This document shows positions 20,331 to 28,374 of a stretch of 64,000 nucleotides of DNA, piece by piece. Below the pieces are notes generated by a model. The model saw only the letters and a list, made by a program, of their open reading frames with translations, did not search any database and was not told where the DNA came from. Source of the DNA: Burkholderia metallica (GTDB lineage Bacteria; Pseudomonadota; Gammaproteobacteria; Burkholderiales; Burkholderiaceae); assembly GCF_902832845.1 (NCBI RefSeq), contig NZ_CADFDB010000001.1, forward strand, positions 372,001 to 436,000. The letters are read 5' to 3'. Numbering within the stretch: position 1 is the stretch's first letter; every line of letters starts with the position of its first letter. Both the position numbers and the translations under genes were made by a program.

Positions 20331-22577
20331 TCAGTAGCGCGCGTTCAGCGTGACGAACGCCGAGCGGCCCGGTGCGATCGACGCATAGTGCGCCGGATAC
20401 GCCTGGTCGAAGTAGGTGCGGTTGAACAGGTTGTTCACGTTCAGCTGCAGGTCGAGCTTCTTGTTGATCCGGTACTGCGCCATCGCATCGAAGCGCCAGT
20501 ACGACGGCACCGCGCGCAGGTTCGCGGGATCGCCGAACACTTCCGACATGTAGAACGCGCCGCCGCCGACGGTGAATTTCGGCGTCACGTCGTAGTTCGA
20601 CCACATCGTGAAGCTGTGCTTCGGCGTGTTCGGGAAGCGGTTGCCGTTGTTCGCGGTGTCCTTGCCGTTGTCGCGCAACTCGCTCTTCATGTACGTATAG
20701 CCGCCGAACACCTGCCACTGCTTGGTGATCTGGCCGGCGACGCCGAGCTCGAGACCCTGCACGCGCTTGTTGCCCACCATCGCGTACTGGTTGTTCGGCA
20801 GCGTCACGCGCGCGTTCGTCGTGTCGATCTGGAACAGCGCGCCGGTGAGCGACAGCTTGTCGTTCAGCACGTCCCACTTCGTGCCGAGCTCGATGCTGCG
20901 GTTCTTTTCCGGCGACAGTTGATCGGCGTTCGAGCCGACGCCGCCGCGTCCCGGCGTGAGCGACTGCGTTTCGCTGCCTTCGCCGAGCAGCATGCCGGCC
21001 GGCGTCGACGACGTCGCATACGACGCGTAGATGCTGCCGTTCTGCGCCGGTTTGAACACGAGGCCGGCCTGCCAGTTCACGAGCGTGTCGTCGCGCGTGT
21101 AGGTCTTGCCGCCGTTGGCCTGGGTGTCGGTGAAGCGGGTCGAGTAGTCGTCGACGCGCACGCCGGCGTTGACCTGCCAGCGCGGCGTGATCTCGATCGT
21201 GTCGAAGCCGTAGATCGACTTCGTCGTGGTGCGCGCATGCGCGTAGTCGTTGTTGCGCGTGATCGAACCGGCCCACGGGTCGTTCGGATTCGGCGACCAG
21301 AGGCTCGTGCAGTTGTAACCCGACGCGGCACCGATCCCTTGCTGGCAGATCTTGCCGGTGCCGGTCGCGACCGTGTACGAATCGCGCTTGCCCCATTCGC
21401 GCGACAGCTCGATGCCGGTCGTGAAGCTGTGCTTGAGCGGGCCGGTGCGGAATTCGCCGAACAGCTCGGTCAGGTTCGCGAGGCTGTTGATCGAGCTGTT
21501 GCGGTTGTTGTTGCGGCGCCAGACCTTGCCGTTCACCACGTTGCCCTGGCTGTCGTCCGGCTGCGTCCAGATGTAGTCCTGCGTGGATTCCGTGTAGCGC
21601 GTGGTGTTGCGGACCGTCAGCGACGACGTGATGTCGTGCTCGATCCTGATCGTGCTGATGTCCGACGTGGTCTTGCGGAAGTCACGGTCGATCAGGCCGT
21701 AGAAGTTGTGGCGATCGACGGGCGCCGGATAGATCGTGCCGACGTTCGCGGGCTTGTTCGACGTCGTGTAGAAGTACGGGATGCCGCCGTCCGGCATGTC
21801 GTCCGTCGACAGGTGGTAGTAGCTCGCGGTTACGCGCGTCGGCGTGCCGAGGCCGAACGCGATCGACGGCGCGACGCCCCAACGCTCGTTGTTGACCGCG
21901 TCGCGGCCGGCGACGTCGTTGTTGTGGCTCATCAGGTTCAGGCGGAACGCGGCGTGATCGGCGAACTGCCAGTTGCCGTCGGCCGTGAAGCGGCGATAGC
22001 GGTCGGTGCCGAGGCCCGCGCTCGCGGCGGCCGTGGTGCCGAGATGCGGGGCCTTCGTGATCAGGTTGATGCTGCCGCCCGCGCCGCCGCGGCCGCCGAA
22101 TGCGCCGTCGGAACCCTTGGTGATCTCGATGCGTTCGGTGTTGAAGATCTCGCGCGTGGTGGCGCCCGTGTCGCGCATGCCGTCGACGAACATGCTGCCC
22201 TGCGTGTCGTAGCCGCGGATGAACGGACGATCGCCGAGCGGGTTGCCGCCTTCGCCGGCGCCGAACGTGATGCCGGGCGTGGTGCGCAGCGCTTCGGTCA
22301 GCGTCGACGCGCCGCTGTTCCGGATCAGTTCCTGCGGAATCACGGTGACGGATTTCGGGGTATCGACGAGCGGCGCGGTGAATTTCGCGGACGCGGAGAA
22401 GTCGGCCTTGTAGCTGTGCTCGGCCTTGCCCTGGACCTCGATCGGTGCGAGATGGCCGTCGGTGCCGGTCGGGGCGGGCGGCGGCGTGCCGTCCGCCGCG
22501 AACGCCGGGCTCGCGGCGAGCACGCTGCACAGGGTGGTGAACTTGCCGAGCTTCAGCTCGTCGGGACGTGACTTCAT
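20331..22577 (-). CDS. TonB-dependent siderophore receptor (Fiu/PiuA-like)
   Basis: 748 residues. Signal peptide about 1-28 (ASPAFA/A), plug domain with the TonB box region and RNSGASTLTEALRTTPGI, RGYDTQGSMFVDGMRD, then a long beta-barrel ending in an aromatic residue (LNARY). Transports a ferric siderophore, probably catecholate-type, across the outer membrane with TonB energy. Heads the receptor-Sel1-piuC operon. A Fur-box-like site lies about 115 bases upstream, fitting iron repression. Confidence 0.93.
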   Translation of the reverse strand: MKSRPDELKLGKFTTLCSVLAASPAFAADGTPPPAPTGTDGHLAPIEVQGKAEHSYKADFSASAKFTAPLVDTPKSVTVIPQELIRNSGASTLTEALRTTPGITFGAGEGGNPLGDRPFIRGYDTQGSMFVDGMRDTGATTREIFNTERIEITKGSDGAFGGRGGAGGSINLITKAPHLGTTAAASAGLGTDRYRRFTADGNWQFADHAAFRLNLMSHNNDVAGRDAVNNERWGVAPSIAFGLGTPTRVTASYYHLSTDDMPDGGIPYFYTTSNKPANVGTIYPAPVDRHNFYGLIDRDFRKTTSDISTIRIEHDITSSLTVRNTTRYTESTQDYIWTQPDDSQGNVVNGKVWRRNNNRNSSINSLANLTELFGEFRTGPLKHSFTTGIELSREWGKRDSYTVATGTGKICQQGIGAASGYNCTSLWSPNPNDPWAGSITRNNDYAHARTTTKSIYGFDTIEITPRWQVNAGVRVDDYSTRFTDTQANGGKTYTRDDTLVNWQAGLVFKPAQNGSIYASYATSSTPAGMLLGEGSETQSLTPGRGGVGSNADQLSPEKNRSIELGTKWDVLNDKLSLTGALFQIDTTNARVTLPNNQYAMVGNKRVQGLELGVAGQITKQWQVFGGYTYMKSELRDNGKDTANNGNRFPNTPKHSFTMWSNYDVTPKFTVGGGAFYMSEVFGDPANLRAVPSYWRFDAMAQYRINKKLDLQLNVNNLFNRTYFDQAYPAHYASIAPGRSAFVTLNARY

Positions 22578-22690
22578 GGTGCGCTTCGACCTCGCGGTGT
22601 GGCCCCAGGGCGCTGCGCTGCGGAAATGTGCATGCCGCCGGGAATTATTACGATTTGTTTTCAGTCAGCATTCTATGTAATTTCAACTTG

Positions 22691-22713
22691 AATGAGAAGC
22701 GTTCTTGTTCTCG
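22691..22713 (-). promoter_or_regulatory. candidate Fur box for the TonB receptor operon
   Basis: Plus-strand AATGAGAAGCGTTCTTG followed by TTCTCG contains GAGAA and TTCTC as inverted arms nine bases apart and an inner GAA-GCG-TTC symmetry, in an AT-richer part of the 306-bp region 22578-22883 between the divergent receptor and FitA-like genes. On the minus strand a TAGAAT -10-like element lies just downstream towards the receptor. Resembles Fur binding sites, though not a perfect match to the 19-bp consensus. Confidence 0.45.
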
Positions 22714-22883
22714 TTTGTTGTGGAATTGTTGACGAATGTTGCGGCCCGCGGGGCGGGCGATGGCCGTTCGGCCAGGTATGACGGGCTTCCCGGGCGGTTT
22801 AGAGTGATGGCATCGCGGCTCGCCCGCAATGACAGCAAGGTGATAATATGACTGCATTGAAAGCAATCGTCTCGGGGTGCATC

Positions 22884-23123
22884 ATGCCTGTCATTACCGT
22901 TCGGAATTTGCCCGATGAAGTGCATCGGGCGCTTCGGATTCGTGCGGCCCAGCACGGGCGCAGTACCGAAGCGGAAGTGCGTGACATTCTCGAGCAGGCG
23001 GTATTGCCGGGCGGTCGGCTGAAGCTGGGAACGCTGCTGGCGGAAATCGGGCGGGAGGCGGGAGGTGTCGATTTCGACGTTCAACGCGACAAGACGCCAA
23101 CCGGTCCGATGAGCTTCGAATGA
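22884..23123 (+). CDS. FitA/VapB-like ribbon-helix-helix antitoxin
   Basis: 79 residues. N-terminal ribbon-helix-helix: VITVRNLPDEVHRALRIRAAQHGRSTEAEVRDIL. ATG 22884 is chosen over ATG 22848 because the family begins at MPVITVRN and GGGGTG precedes it. The last bases overlap the toxin start (ATGA). Autorepressor and toxin neutraliser by family. Confidence 0.87.
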   Translation: MPVITVRNLPDEVHRALRIRAAQHGRSTEAEVRDILEQAVLPGGRLKLGTLLAEIGREAGGVDFDVQRDKTPTGPMSFE

Positions 23124-23539
23124 TTCTGGTCGACACGAACGTCATGTCCGAGCCGCTGCGGCGCGAGCCGAGTGCGGCCGTGATCGAGTGGCTCGATGCG
23201 CAGAACGTCGAGACGCTATTCGTTGCCGCGATCAGTCTTGCCGAAATGCGGTCCGGCGTCGCGGCGCTGCCGGAAGGGCGCCGGCGCGACTGGTTGCATC
23301 AAAGCATCGAGCAGCGTGTCGTGCCGTTGTTTCGCGGCCGGATCCTGCCGTTCGACGATGCGGCGAGCAAAGCGTATGCGGGTCTTCGCGCGCGGGCCCG
23401 GGCTGCGGGCAGTGCGATCGCGCCCGCCGACTGCTTCATTGCCGCGACGGCCGAGGCGAACGGATTGATGATTGCGACGCGCGACGTCGCGCCATTTCAG
23501 GCGGTCGGCTTGCGCGTGATCGATCCGTGGGCGTCTTAG
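23120..23539 (+). CDS. FitB/VapC-like PIN-domain toxin
   Basis: 139 residues. PIN acid residues in ILVDTNVMSEPLR, SLAEMRSGV and PADCFIAATA, in the order expected of FitB-type RNases. Overlaps the antitoxin by four bases. This is the second PIN-toxin module within 6 kb, of a different antitoxin class from the first. Confidence 0.9.
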   Translation: MILVDTNVMSEPLRREPSAAVIEWLDAQNVETLFVAAISLAEMRSGVAALPEGRRRDWLHQSIEQRVVPLFRGRILPFDDAASKAYAGLRARARAAGSAIAPADCFIAATAEANGLMIATRDVAPFQAVGLRVIDPWAS

Positions 23540-23567
23540 GCGCCGATTGCCGCCATGTTTGCCGCGC

Positions 23568-23604
23568 GCAAAAAATAAAGCGCGCCGGGCAGCCCGGCGC
23601 GCTT
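23568..23604 (-). terminator. intrinsic terminator of the HTH-ATCase gene
   Basis: A 12-bp perfect stem (AAGCGCGCCGGG, loop of 3, CCCGGCGCGCTT, 23578-23604) is followed on the minus strand by TTTATTTTTT, a canonical rho-independent terminator for the gene ending at 23651. It may also slow transcription from the toxin gene on the other strand. Confidence 0.8.
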
Positions 23605-23650
23605 GCCGTTGAGCGTGGTGCGCCGCGTGGCGCGCCCCGGCTGTTCCTGC

Positions 23651-24946
23651 TCAATCGACGCCGTGAAACACCGCGTCTTCCGGCCCGAGGTACGCCGGCG
23701 GGCGCCACGTCGCGTCGCGCATCGAATGCTGAACGAGGTTCTCGACGCCGAGCAGTACCGCGAAGATCGCCATCCGCACCGGAATACCGTTGTCGGTCTG
23801 GCGGAAGATCGCGAGGCGCGGGTCCCGGTTCAGGTCGACCGACAGGTCGTTCGCGCCGGGCCGGCTGTCGCGCGGCAGCGGGTGCATGATCAACGTGTCA
23901 GGTTTGCACACCGTGTCGACGAGCGCCTGGTTGATCTGGAAATCCGGCGTGTAGCCTTCGAACGACTCGTCGGTGAAGCGCTCCTTCTGGATCCGCGTTG
24001 CATAGACGACGTCCGCGCCGTGCAGCCCGGCCGCGAGGTCGGTCGTCTGCTCGATCACGTGCCCGTTGGTCGCGATCTGGTCGATGATGTAGGCCGGCAT
24101 CTCGAGCGTCGGCGGAGACACGAGCGTGAACTTGAGCCCGCGGTACAGCGCGAGCAGCTTCACGAGCGAATGCACGGTGCGGCCGTACTTGAGGTCGCCG
24201 ACCAGCGCGATGTGCGCGCCGTCGACGATCTTGCCGAGCCGCGAGAATTCGCGCTGGATCGTATAGAGGTCGAGCAGCGCCTGGCTCGGGTGCTCGCCGG
24301 GGCCGTCGCCGCCGTTGATCACCGGCAGGTTGGTCGCGCGGGCGAATTCGGCCACGGAGCCTTTCTCCGGATGGCGGATGACCAGCGCGTCGACGTAGCC
24401 GGCCATCACGCGGCTCGTGTCGTAGATCGATTCGCCCTTTGCCATCGACGAGAACGTGAAGCCCGTCGTGTCGCACACCGAGCCGCCGAGCCGGCAGAAG
24501 GCGGCGCCGAACGAGACGCGCGTACGCGTGCTGGCCTCGAAGAACAGGTTGCCGAGCACCGCGCCTTCCAGCACGCGCGAAATCTTGTGGCGGCGCGCGA
24601 TCGGCTGCATCACGTCGGCCACGCGGAACAGCGCCTCGACCGAGTCCCGCGAGAACTGGTCGACCGACAGCAGTTGCGGCTTGCCTTCAAAAAAGAACTG
24701 CTTCGCGAGCCCCTGGTTGTCTACGCTTTGCGTATATTCACCGCCTTCCGGTGTGGCGCGCTCGACGATTTCCGAGACGAAGCGCTCGACGATCTCGGGC
24801 ATCCCGCGCGATTCCTGCGAATCGTCGGGCAACAGCCAGGTGTCCAGCGCGCGCCGGCTGACGCCGATGCGATTGGCGAACGCTTCGCGGGTCATGTTGA
24901 GGCGGCGCATGGCGTCGCGAAGGAAGGCTTGCTGGGGAACGGTCAT
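23651..24946 (-). CDS. aspartate carbamoyltransferase with N-terminal HTH domain
   Basis: 431 residues. Residues 1-60 form a Cro/CI-like HTH (LNMTREAFANRIGVSRRALDTW), then a linker (61-85), then an ATCase of the E. coli PyrB type: STRTR carbamoyl-phosphate loop (139-143), HPSQALLDLYTI, GDLKYGRTVHSL, and HPLPR near the C-terminus. Catalyses carbamoyl phosphate + L-aspartate to N-carbamoyl-aspartate in pyrimidine synthesis. E. coli PyrB is about 311 residues, so the extra 75-80 residues are the HTH. No pyrI or other pyr gene is adjacent. AGGAG precedes ATG 24946; promoter and palindrome are listed separately and suggest autoregulation. Confidence 0.93.
   Translation of the reverse strand: MTVPQQAFLRDAMRRLNMTREAFANRIGVSRRALDTWLLPDDSQESRGMPEIVERFVSEIVERATPEGGEYTQSVDNQGLAKQFFFEGKPQLLSVDQFSRDSVEALFRVADVMQPIARRHKISRVLEGAVLGNLFFEASTRTRVSFGAAFCRLGGSVCDTTGFTFSSMAKGESIYDTSRVMAGYVDALVIRHPEKGSVAEFARATNLPVINGGDGPGEHPSQALLDLYTIQREFSRLGKIVDGAHIALVGDLKYGRTVHSLVKLLALYRGLKFTLVSPPTLEMPAYIIDQIATNGHVIEQTTDLAAGLHGADVVYATRIQKERFTDESFEGYTPDFQINQALVDTVCKPDTLIMHPLPRDSRPGANDLSVDLNRDPRLAIFRQTDNGIPVRMAIFAVLLGVENLVQHSMRDATWRPPAYLGPEDAVFHGVD
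24721..24738 (-). repeat. internal partial copy of the upstream palindrome
   Basis: On the minus strand AATATACGCAAAGCGTAG lies within codons 70-75 of the HTH-ATCase gene. It shares the 9-bp left arm and most of the right arm (GCGTA) with the operator at 24964-24984. It falls exactly between the HTH and the enzyme domain. Confidence 0.6.
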
Positions 24947-24963
24947 CGGCGGCTCCTGACGAA

Positions 24964-24984
24964 AATATACGCGGTGCGTATATT
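24964..24984. promoter_or_regulatory. 21-bp palindromic operator candidate of the HTH-ATCase gene
   Basis: Perfect inverted repeat AATATACGC, GGT, GCGTATATT (9-bp arms, 3-bp spacer), ending 18 bases upstream of the start codon and overlapping the -10 element. Bound protein would block RNA polymerase. AT-rich and strongly symmetric in a GC-rich background. Confidence 0.75.
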
Positions 24985-25007
24985 AGTTCGTGGCGCGTTG
25001 AAGTCAA
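24980..25007 (-). promoter_or_regulatory. sigma-70 promoter of the HTH-ATCase gene
   Basis: On the minus strand -35 TTGACT (25002-25007), 16-bp spacer, -10 TAATAT (24980-24985). The start point would lie within the palindrome about 25-30 bases before the ATG. Confidence 0.7.
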
Positions 25008-25180
25008 GAAAAATCTGCGCGAACCGGTTGTGGGGCCCAGATGACATGTGGCGGCTTTGTACTGGCGTGCGCGGCGGCCGTCTCCGTATAATCAGGTCAG
25101 GCCCCGTGCCCGGCATGTTGCCGGGCGCCATGCCGAACACGATTCGCCCGTCGGGCATGTTGATTCCAAGGAGAATGAGA

Positions 25181-25315
25181 ATGACGCGTACGATTGCTGC
25201 AATGCTGCTGGTGGTGACCGCCGCGCTTGCCGGTTGCAACACGGTTGCCGGCGTGGGGCAGGACCTTTCGAAGGGCGGCCAGGCAATCAGCGATACGGCT
25301 GAAAAGGCCAAGTAA
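25181..25315 (+). CDS. entericidin-like small lipoprotein
   Basis: 44 residues. Lipoprotein signal with lipobox LAGC (Cys about residue 18), mature part GVGQDLSKGGQAISDTAEKAK as in EcnA/EcnB entericidins, which are membrane-active lipoproteins of an antidote/toxin pair in Enterobacteria. ATG 25181 is preferred to ATG 25175 because CAAGGAG ends seven bases before it. A TATAAT at 25087-25092 may be its -10. Only one entericidin is encoded here. A strong terminator follows. Confidence 0.9.
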   Translation: MTRTIAAMLLVVTAALAGCNTVAGVGQDLSKGGQAISDTAEKAK

Positions 25316-25339
25316 GCCAGCTGGTTCCGGAATGCCGAA

Positions 25340-25386
25340 GGCGCCGGGCCGTCCCGCAATCGCGGGGCGGCCCGGCGCCTTTTTTA
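25340..25386 (+). terminator. intrinsic terminator after the entericidin gene
   Basis: Stem GGCGCCGGGCC (25340-25350) with GGCCCGGCGCC (25369-25379), a smaller inner stem, then a run of six T. Canonical terminator for the plus-strand gene. Confidence 0.85.
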
Positions 25387-25411
25387 CGGCCCGGATTCGA
25401 TGCCGGTGGCG

Positions 25412-25960
25412 TCAGGCGTGCTCGACGAACGCGTAACGGCCGTCGACCTTGCGCGGCGCAAACCAGCCGTAGTCGGGGAACAGGCGGTTGCGGACGAACC
25501 ACACGTAGCCCACCAGCAAAAGCGTGATCACGAGGCCGGGCAACGCAGTTGCCGGATCGCGCCCGAGTGCGCCGATGGTCTTCGGCAGCTGCAGCAGCGA
25601 CAGCAGGATGAACGCGTGGTAAGCGCCGACGCGGTTGGTCGCAAAGCCCCAGATGAACAGCAGCGACAGCGGCACGGTCAATGCGAGGAACACGAGCGCC
25701 AGGCCACTGCCGGCACCCGTCGCGAAGAAGTAGTACGCGAGCATGACGCTGATCGCGAGCTGGGCGATGCCGAGAGCGATCAGGATCCGGATGTGCACCT
25801 TGTTCCTGCGGCAGCGTTCGGGGTCGGGCCGCGACGCGATCAGGTGCGCGAGCACGCGATCCTTGAGCCCCTGTCCGGACAGTTCGGCCAGTGCGTCGGC
25901 CTTCCTCGTTCCCGCGGACAGCAGCACCGCGATTCTTGTTTTGGCTTCCTTCCTGTTCAT
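25412..25960 (-). CDS. multipass membrane protein of unknown function
   Basis: 182 residues. Hydrophilic N-terminus (about 1-55, with many Arg/Lys), then about four hydrophobic segments (IRILIALGIAQLAISVMLAYYF, ALVFLALTVPLSLLFIWGF, a weaker one, ALPGLVITLLLVGYVWFV) and a short cytoplasmic tail. No recognised domain. The in-frame region upstream to 26161 lacks coding character. Convergent with the entericidin gene. Confidence 0.75.
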   Translation of the reverse strand: MNRKEAKTRIAVLLSAGTRKADALAELSGQGLKDRVLAHLIASRPDPERCRRNKVHIRILIALGIAQLAISVMLAYYFFATGAGSGLALVFLALTVPLSLLFIWGFATNRVGAYHAFILLSLLQLPKTIGALGRDPATALPGLVITLLLVGYVWFVRNRLFPDYGWFAPRKVDGRYAFVEHA

Positions 25961-26162
25961 TGCGTGGCGGATTGTTGTTCGTTGGTTGTCAAAGGTCCCG
26001 GTCACGCGAATATTGCATCTTGCGGGGTGCGGCGCAACGGTTTTGCGATGCGCGGACACATTCCTACAGTCGCCGGCCGCGGATGGCGCGGACGCGGGGG
26101 ACGACAGGTCGTGCGGCGGGGTGGCGCCGCCGCCGTTTCGGCAGCGGCACGATGAGCGCAAA

Positions 26163-27131
26163 TCAGTCGGCTGCAGTCGGTGCGGGGCCGGCTGGCCGAC
26201 CCGGATTCACCGGGTGCGTTTCGGGTGCGCCGGCTGCTCCGGCCGCCGGATCGCGCCGCCGCGTCGCGCCGACGACCACACCCGCGACGACGAGCGCGAT
26301 GCCCGCGACCCGCGTGCCGCTGAGCGTTTCGCCGAAAAGCGCGACCGCGAACAGCACGGCCGAGACCGGCGCGACCGCCGTGAACAGCGCGGCCTCGGTG
26401 CCGCTCGTGCGGGCCGAACCCGCATACCAGCACAGGTAGCCGAGCACGGTCGGCACCAGCGCGTAGTACGCGATCGCCGACACCGCGCCGACGGTCCAGC
26501 CGGTCGCCACCGCGTGCCATTCGAACGCGGCCGGTACGAGTGCGAGCACGAAGCCGAGGCCCGACATCGCGGTCGACAGCGCCAGCGGCGGCCACGGCGC
26601 GGCAAGCCGCCGGTTGAGCAGGATGAACACCGCTTCGCACGCGACCGCGGCCAGCACCAGCGCGTCGCCGGCCAGCGAGCGGAGTGACGGCATGGCCTGG
26701 CCCGGCGCGAACGTGACGAACAGCACACCGGCCGTGGCGAGCGCGGCGGCCATCCAGTCGCGCGGCGTCTGCCGCTCGCGCAGCACGACGGCAGCGATCA
26801 GCGTCGACATCGCGGGCAGCGTGCCGAGCATCACGCCCGCATCGAGCGGCGACGACAACTTCGTGCCGCAGATCAGCAGCACCGTGTAACCGACACCGCC
26901 CGCCGCCGCCTGGATGACCAGCAGCATGGCGTCGCGCGTGGAGATGCGTGGCCAGCGCATGCGCTGCGCGCGCATCAGCGCGAACAGCAGCGGCGTCGCG
27001 ATCAGGAAGCGCAGCGCCGTGGCCGCGAACGGCGGCAGGCCGCCTGCCGCGAGACGGCTCGCGACGACGGTGCTGCCGACACCCGCCATCGCGGCGGCGA
27101 GATAGAGATAGCCGATCAGTCGTGTCTTCAT
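26163..27131 (-). CDS. DMT-superfamily (EamA) transporter
   Basis: 322 residues with ten predicted membrane helices and the internal EamA duplication (first half about 8-140, second about 150-290). Such proteins export amino acids, purines or other metabolites. Followed at the C-terminus by a hydrophilic tail rich in Ala, Pro and Gly. ATG 27131 chosen; ATG 27140 is also in frame. The AraC gene is upstream on the same strand, 278 bases away, and may regulate it. Confidence 0.87.
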   Translation of the reverse strand: MKTRLIGYLYLAAAMAGVGSTVVASRLAAGGLPPFAATALRFLIATPLLFALMRAQRMRWPRISTRDAMLLVIQAAAGGVGYTVLLICGTKLSSPLDAGVMLGTLPAMSTLIAAVVLRERQTPRDWMAAALATAGVLFVTFAPGQAMPSLRSLAGDALVLAAVACEAVFILLNRRLAAPWPPLALSTAMSGLGFVLALVPAAFEWHAVATGWTVGAVSAIAYYALVPTVLGYLCWYAGSARTSGTEAALFTAVAPVSAVLFAVALFGETLSGTRVAGIALVVAGVVVGATRRRDPAAGAAGAPETHPVNPGRPAGPAPTAAD

Positions 27132-27409
27132 GCGCCGCATCGTCGCGTGGCGCAGCCGTGCGCGTCTTGAACGAAATTGCAGCGTGCTCGGGCGCATCTC
27201 CTCTGGTGTGCCGGGCACGGGAACCTTGACCGTCGCGTTCCAGATGCCGGCGACGTCGCCGTCGGACGCTTCGAGCACTTCGGCCTTGAAGCCCTTGCGC
27301 TCGCTATGCGTGCGCCACGGCGGGGCGCATATCGTTACCGTCGACGCGGCAACGTCTTCGAAGGGGGTTCGCATGCGCATGGCAGTCGTCACGCGGCATG
27401 GCCGTGGCG

Positions 27410-28204
27410 TCAGACCGCCTGAGTGAACCGCCCCGGCGTGATCCCGAACTGGCGCGCGAACGCACGCGTCAGGTGGCTTTGATCGGCAAAGCCGGCTTCG
27501 GCCGCGGCATCGGCGATCGGCAGGCCGCCGGCGAGCAGCGCGCGCGCCAGCCGCGCACGCGACTGGATCAGGTACGCGTGCGGCGTGATGCCGAGTTCGC
27601 GGGCGAACCCGCGCAGCAGCTGGAAGCGGCTCACGCCGCTCAAGTCGGCCAGTTCGGCGAGCGAAACGGGCGCGGCCGGCGCCGCGTCGAGCCGCTCCCG
27701 GGCGATGCGGATCGCCGGGGCGACGCCCGCCGCCGGCAGCGAGCGGTTCGCGTGCCGGGCGAGCAGCCCGGCGACGAGCATCACGAGCGCCTCGTCGCGG
27801 GCGAGCGGCGGGGATTCTCCCGCGACGATGCGCGCATGCAGCCGGCCGACGGCGGCCGCGAGCCGCGCGTCGCGCACCGCCGGATGGGCGAGCTCGACGC
27901 CGCCGACACCTTCTTCCGCCGCGACACCCGCGACCAGCGCGGGGGCGAGGTACAGCATCCGCCAGCGCCGGCCCGTGCCGGCCTCTATCGGCGCGCCGTC
28001 GTGCATCTCGCCCGGGTTGACCATGATCGCGTCGCCGGCCAGTGCGTCGACCTGCCCGCGGCCGCTCCACGACCGGTGCGCGCCGCTGACGATCACGCCG
28101 ACCCCGAATTCGTCGTGCGCGTGGCGCGGAAACGCGCGGTCGGATTCGAGGCTGATGGCCTCGATGCCTTCGCCGGTCCGTCGGTAATGGGTGACGCGGT
28201 GCAT
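27410..28204 (-). CDS. AraC-family transcriptional regulator
   Basis: 264 residues. N-terminal cupin-like AraC_binding domain (about 15-100; RHAHDEFGVGVIVSGAHR, VNPGEMHDG) and two C-terminal HTHs (about 165-260; GVSRFQLLRGFARELG and ADQSHLTRAFARQFGITPGRF). GAGGAG precedes ATG 28204. Located between the DMT exporter and the divergent MoaF gene; family members often control an adjacent LysE- or EamA-type exporter, so the transporter is the likely target. Confidence 0.9.
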   Translation of the reverse strand: MHRVTHYRRTGEGIEAISLESDRAFPRHAHDEFGVGVIVSGAHRSWSGRGQVDALAGDAIMVNPGEMHDGAPIEAGTGRRWRMLYLAPALVAGVAAEEGVGGVELAHPAVRDARLAAAVGRLHARIVAGESPPLARDEALVMLVAGLLARHANRSLPAAGVAPAIRIARERLDAAPAAPVSLAELADLSGVSRFQLLRGFARELGITPHAYLIQSRARLARALLAGGLPIADAAAEAGFADQSHLTRAFARQFGITPGRFTQAV

Positions 28205-28374
28205 GTGCGCTCCTCGCGCCGGGCGCGGCGCGGATTTCGTGCACTTTAGCGCGTTCCGGCGCCGCGCGCCCTTCATCCTTTTGGCCGATACCGCGCGGCG
28301 CACGCAGCCCCCACCATGTGCACATGAGCAGCGTACACGGCCCGCCGGGCATGAAGCTGCGCGGGAGACGGCAG

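Noticed and set aside
28318-28374. Longer N-terminus for MoaF from an ATG at 28324
   Set aside because: The added residues are not family-like, and GTG 28375 has a well-spaced GGGAG site.
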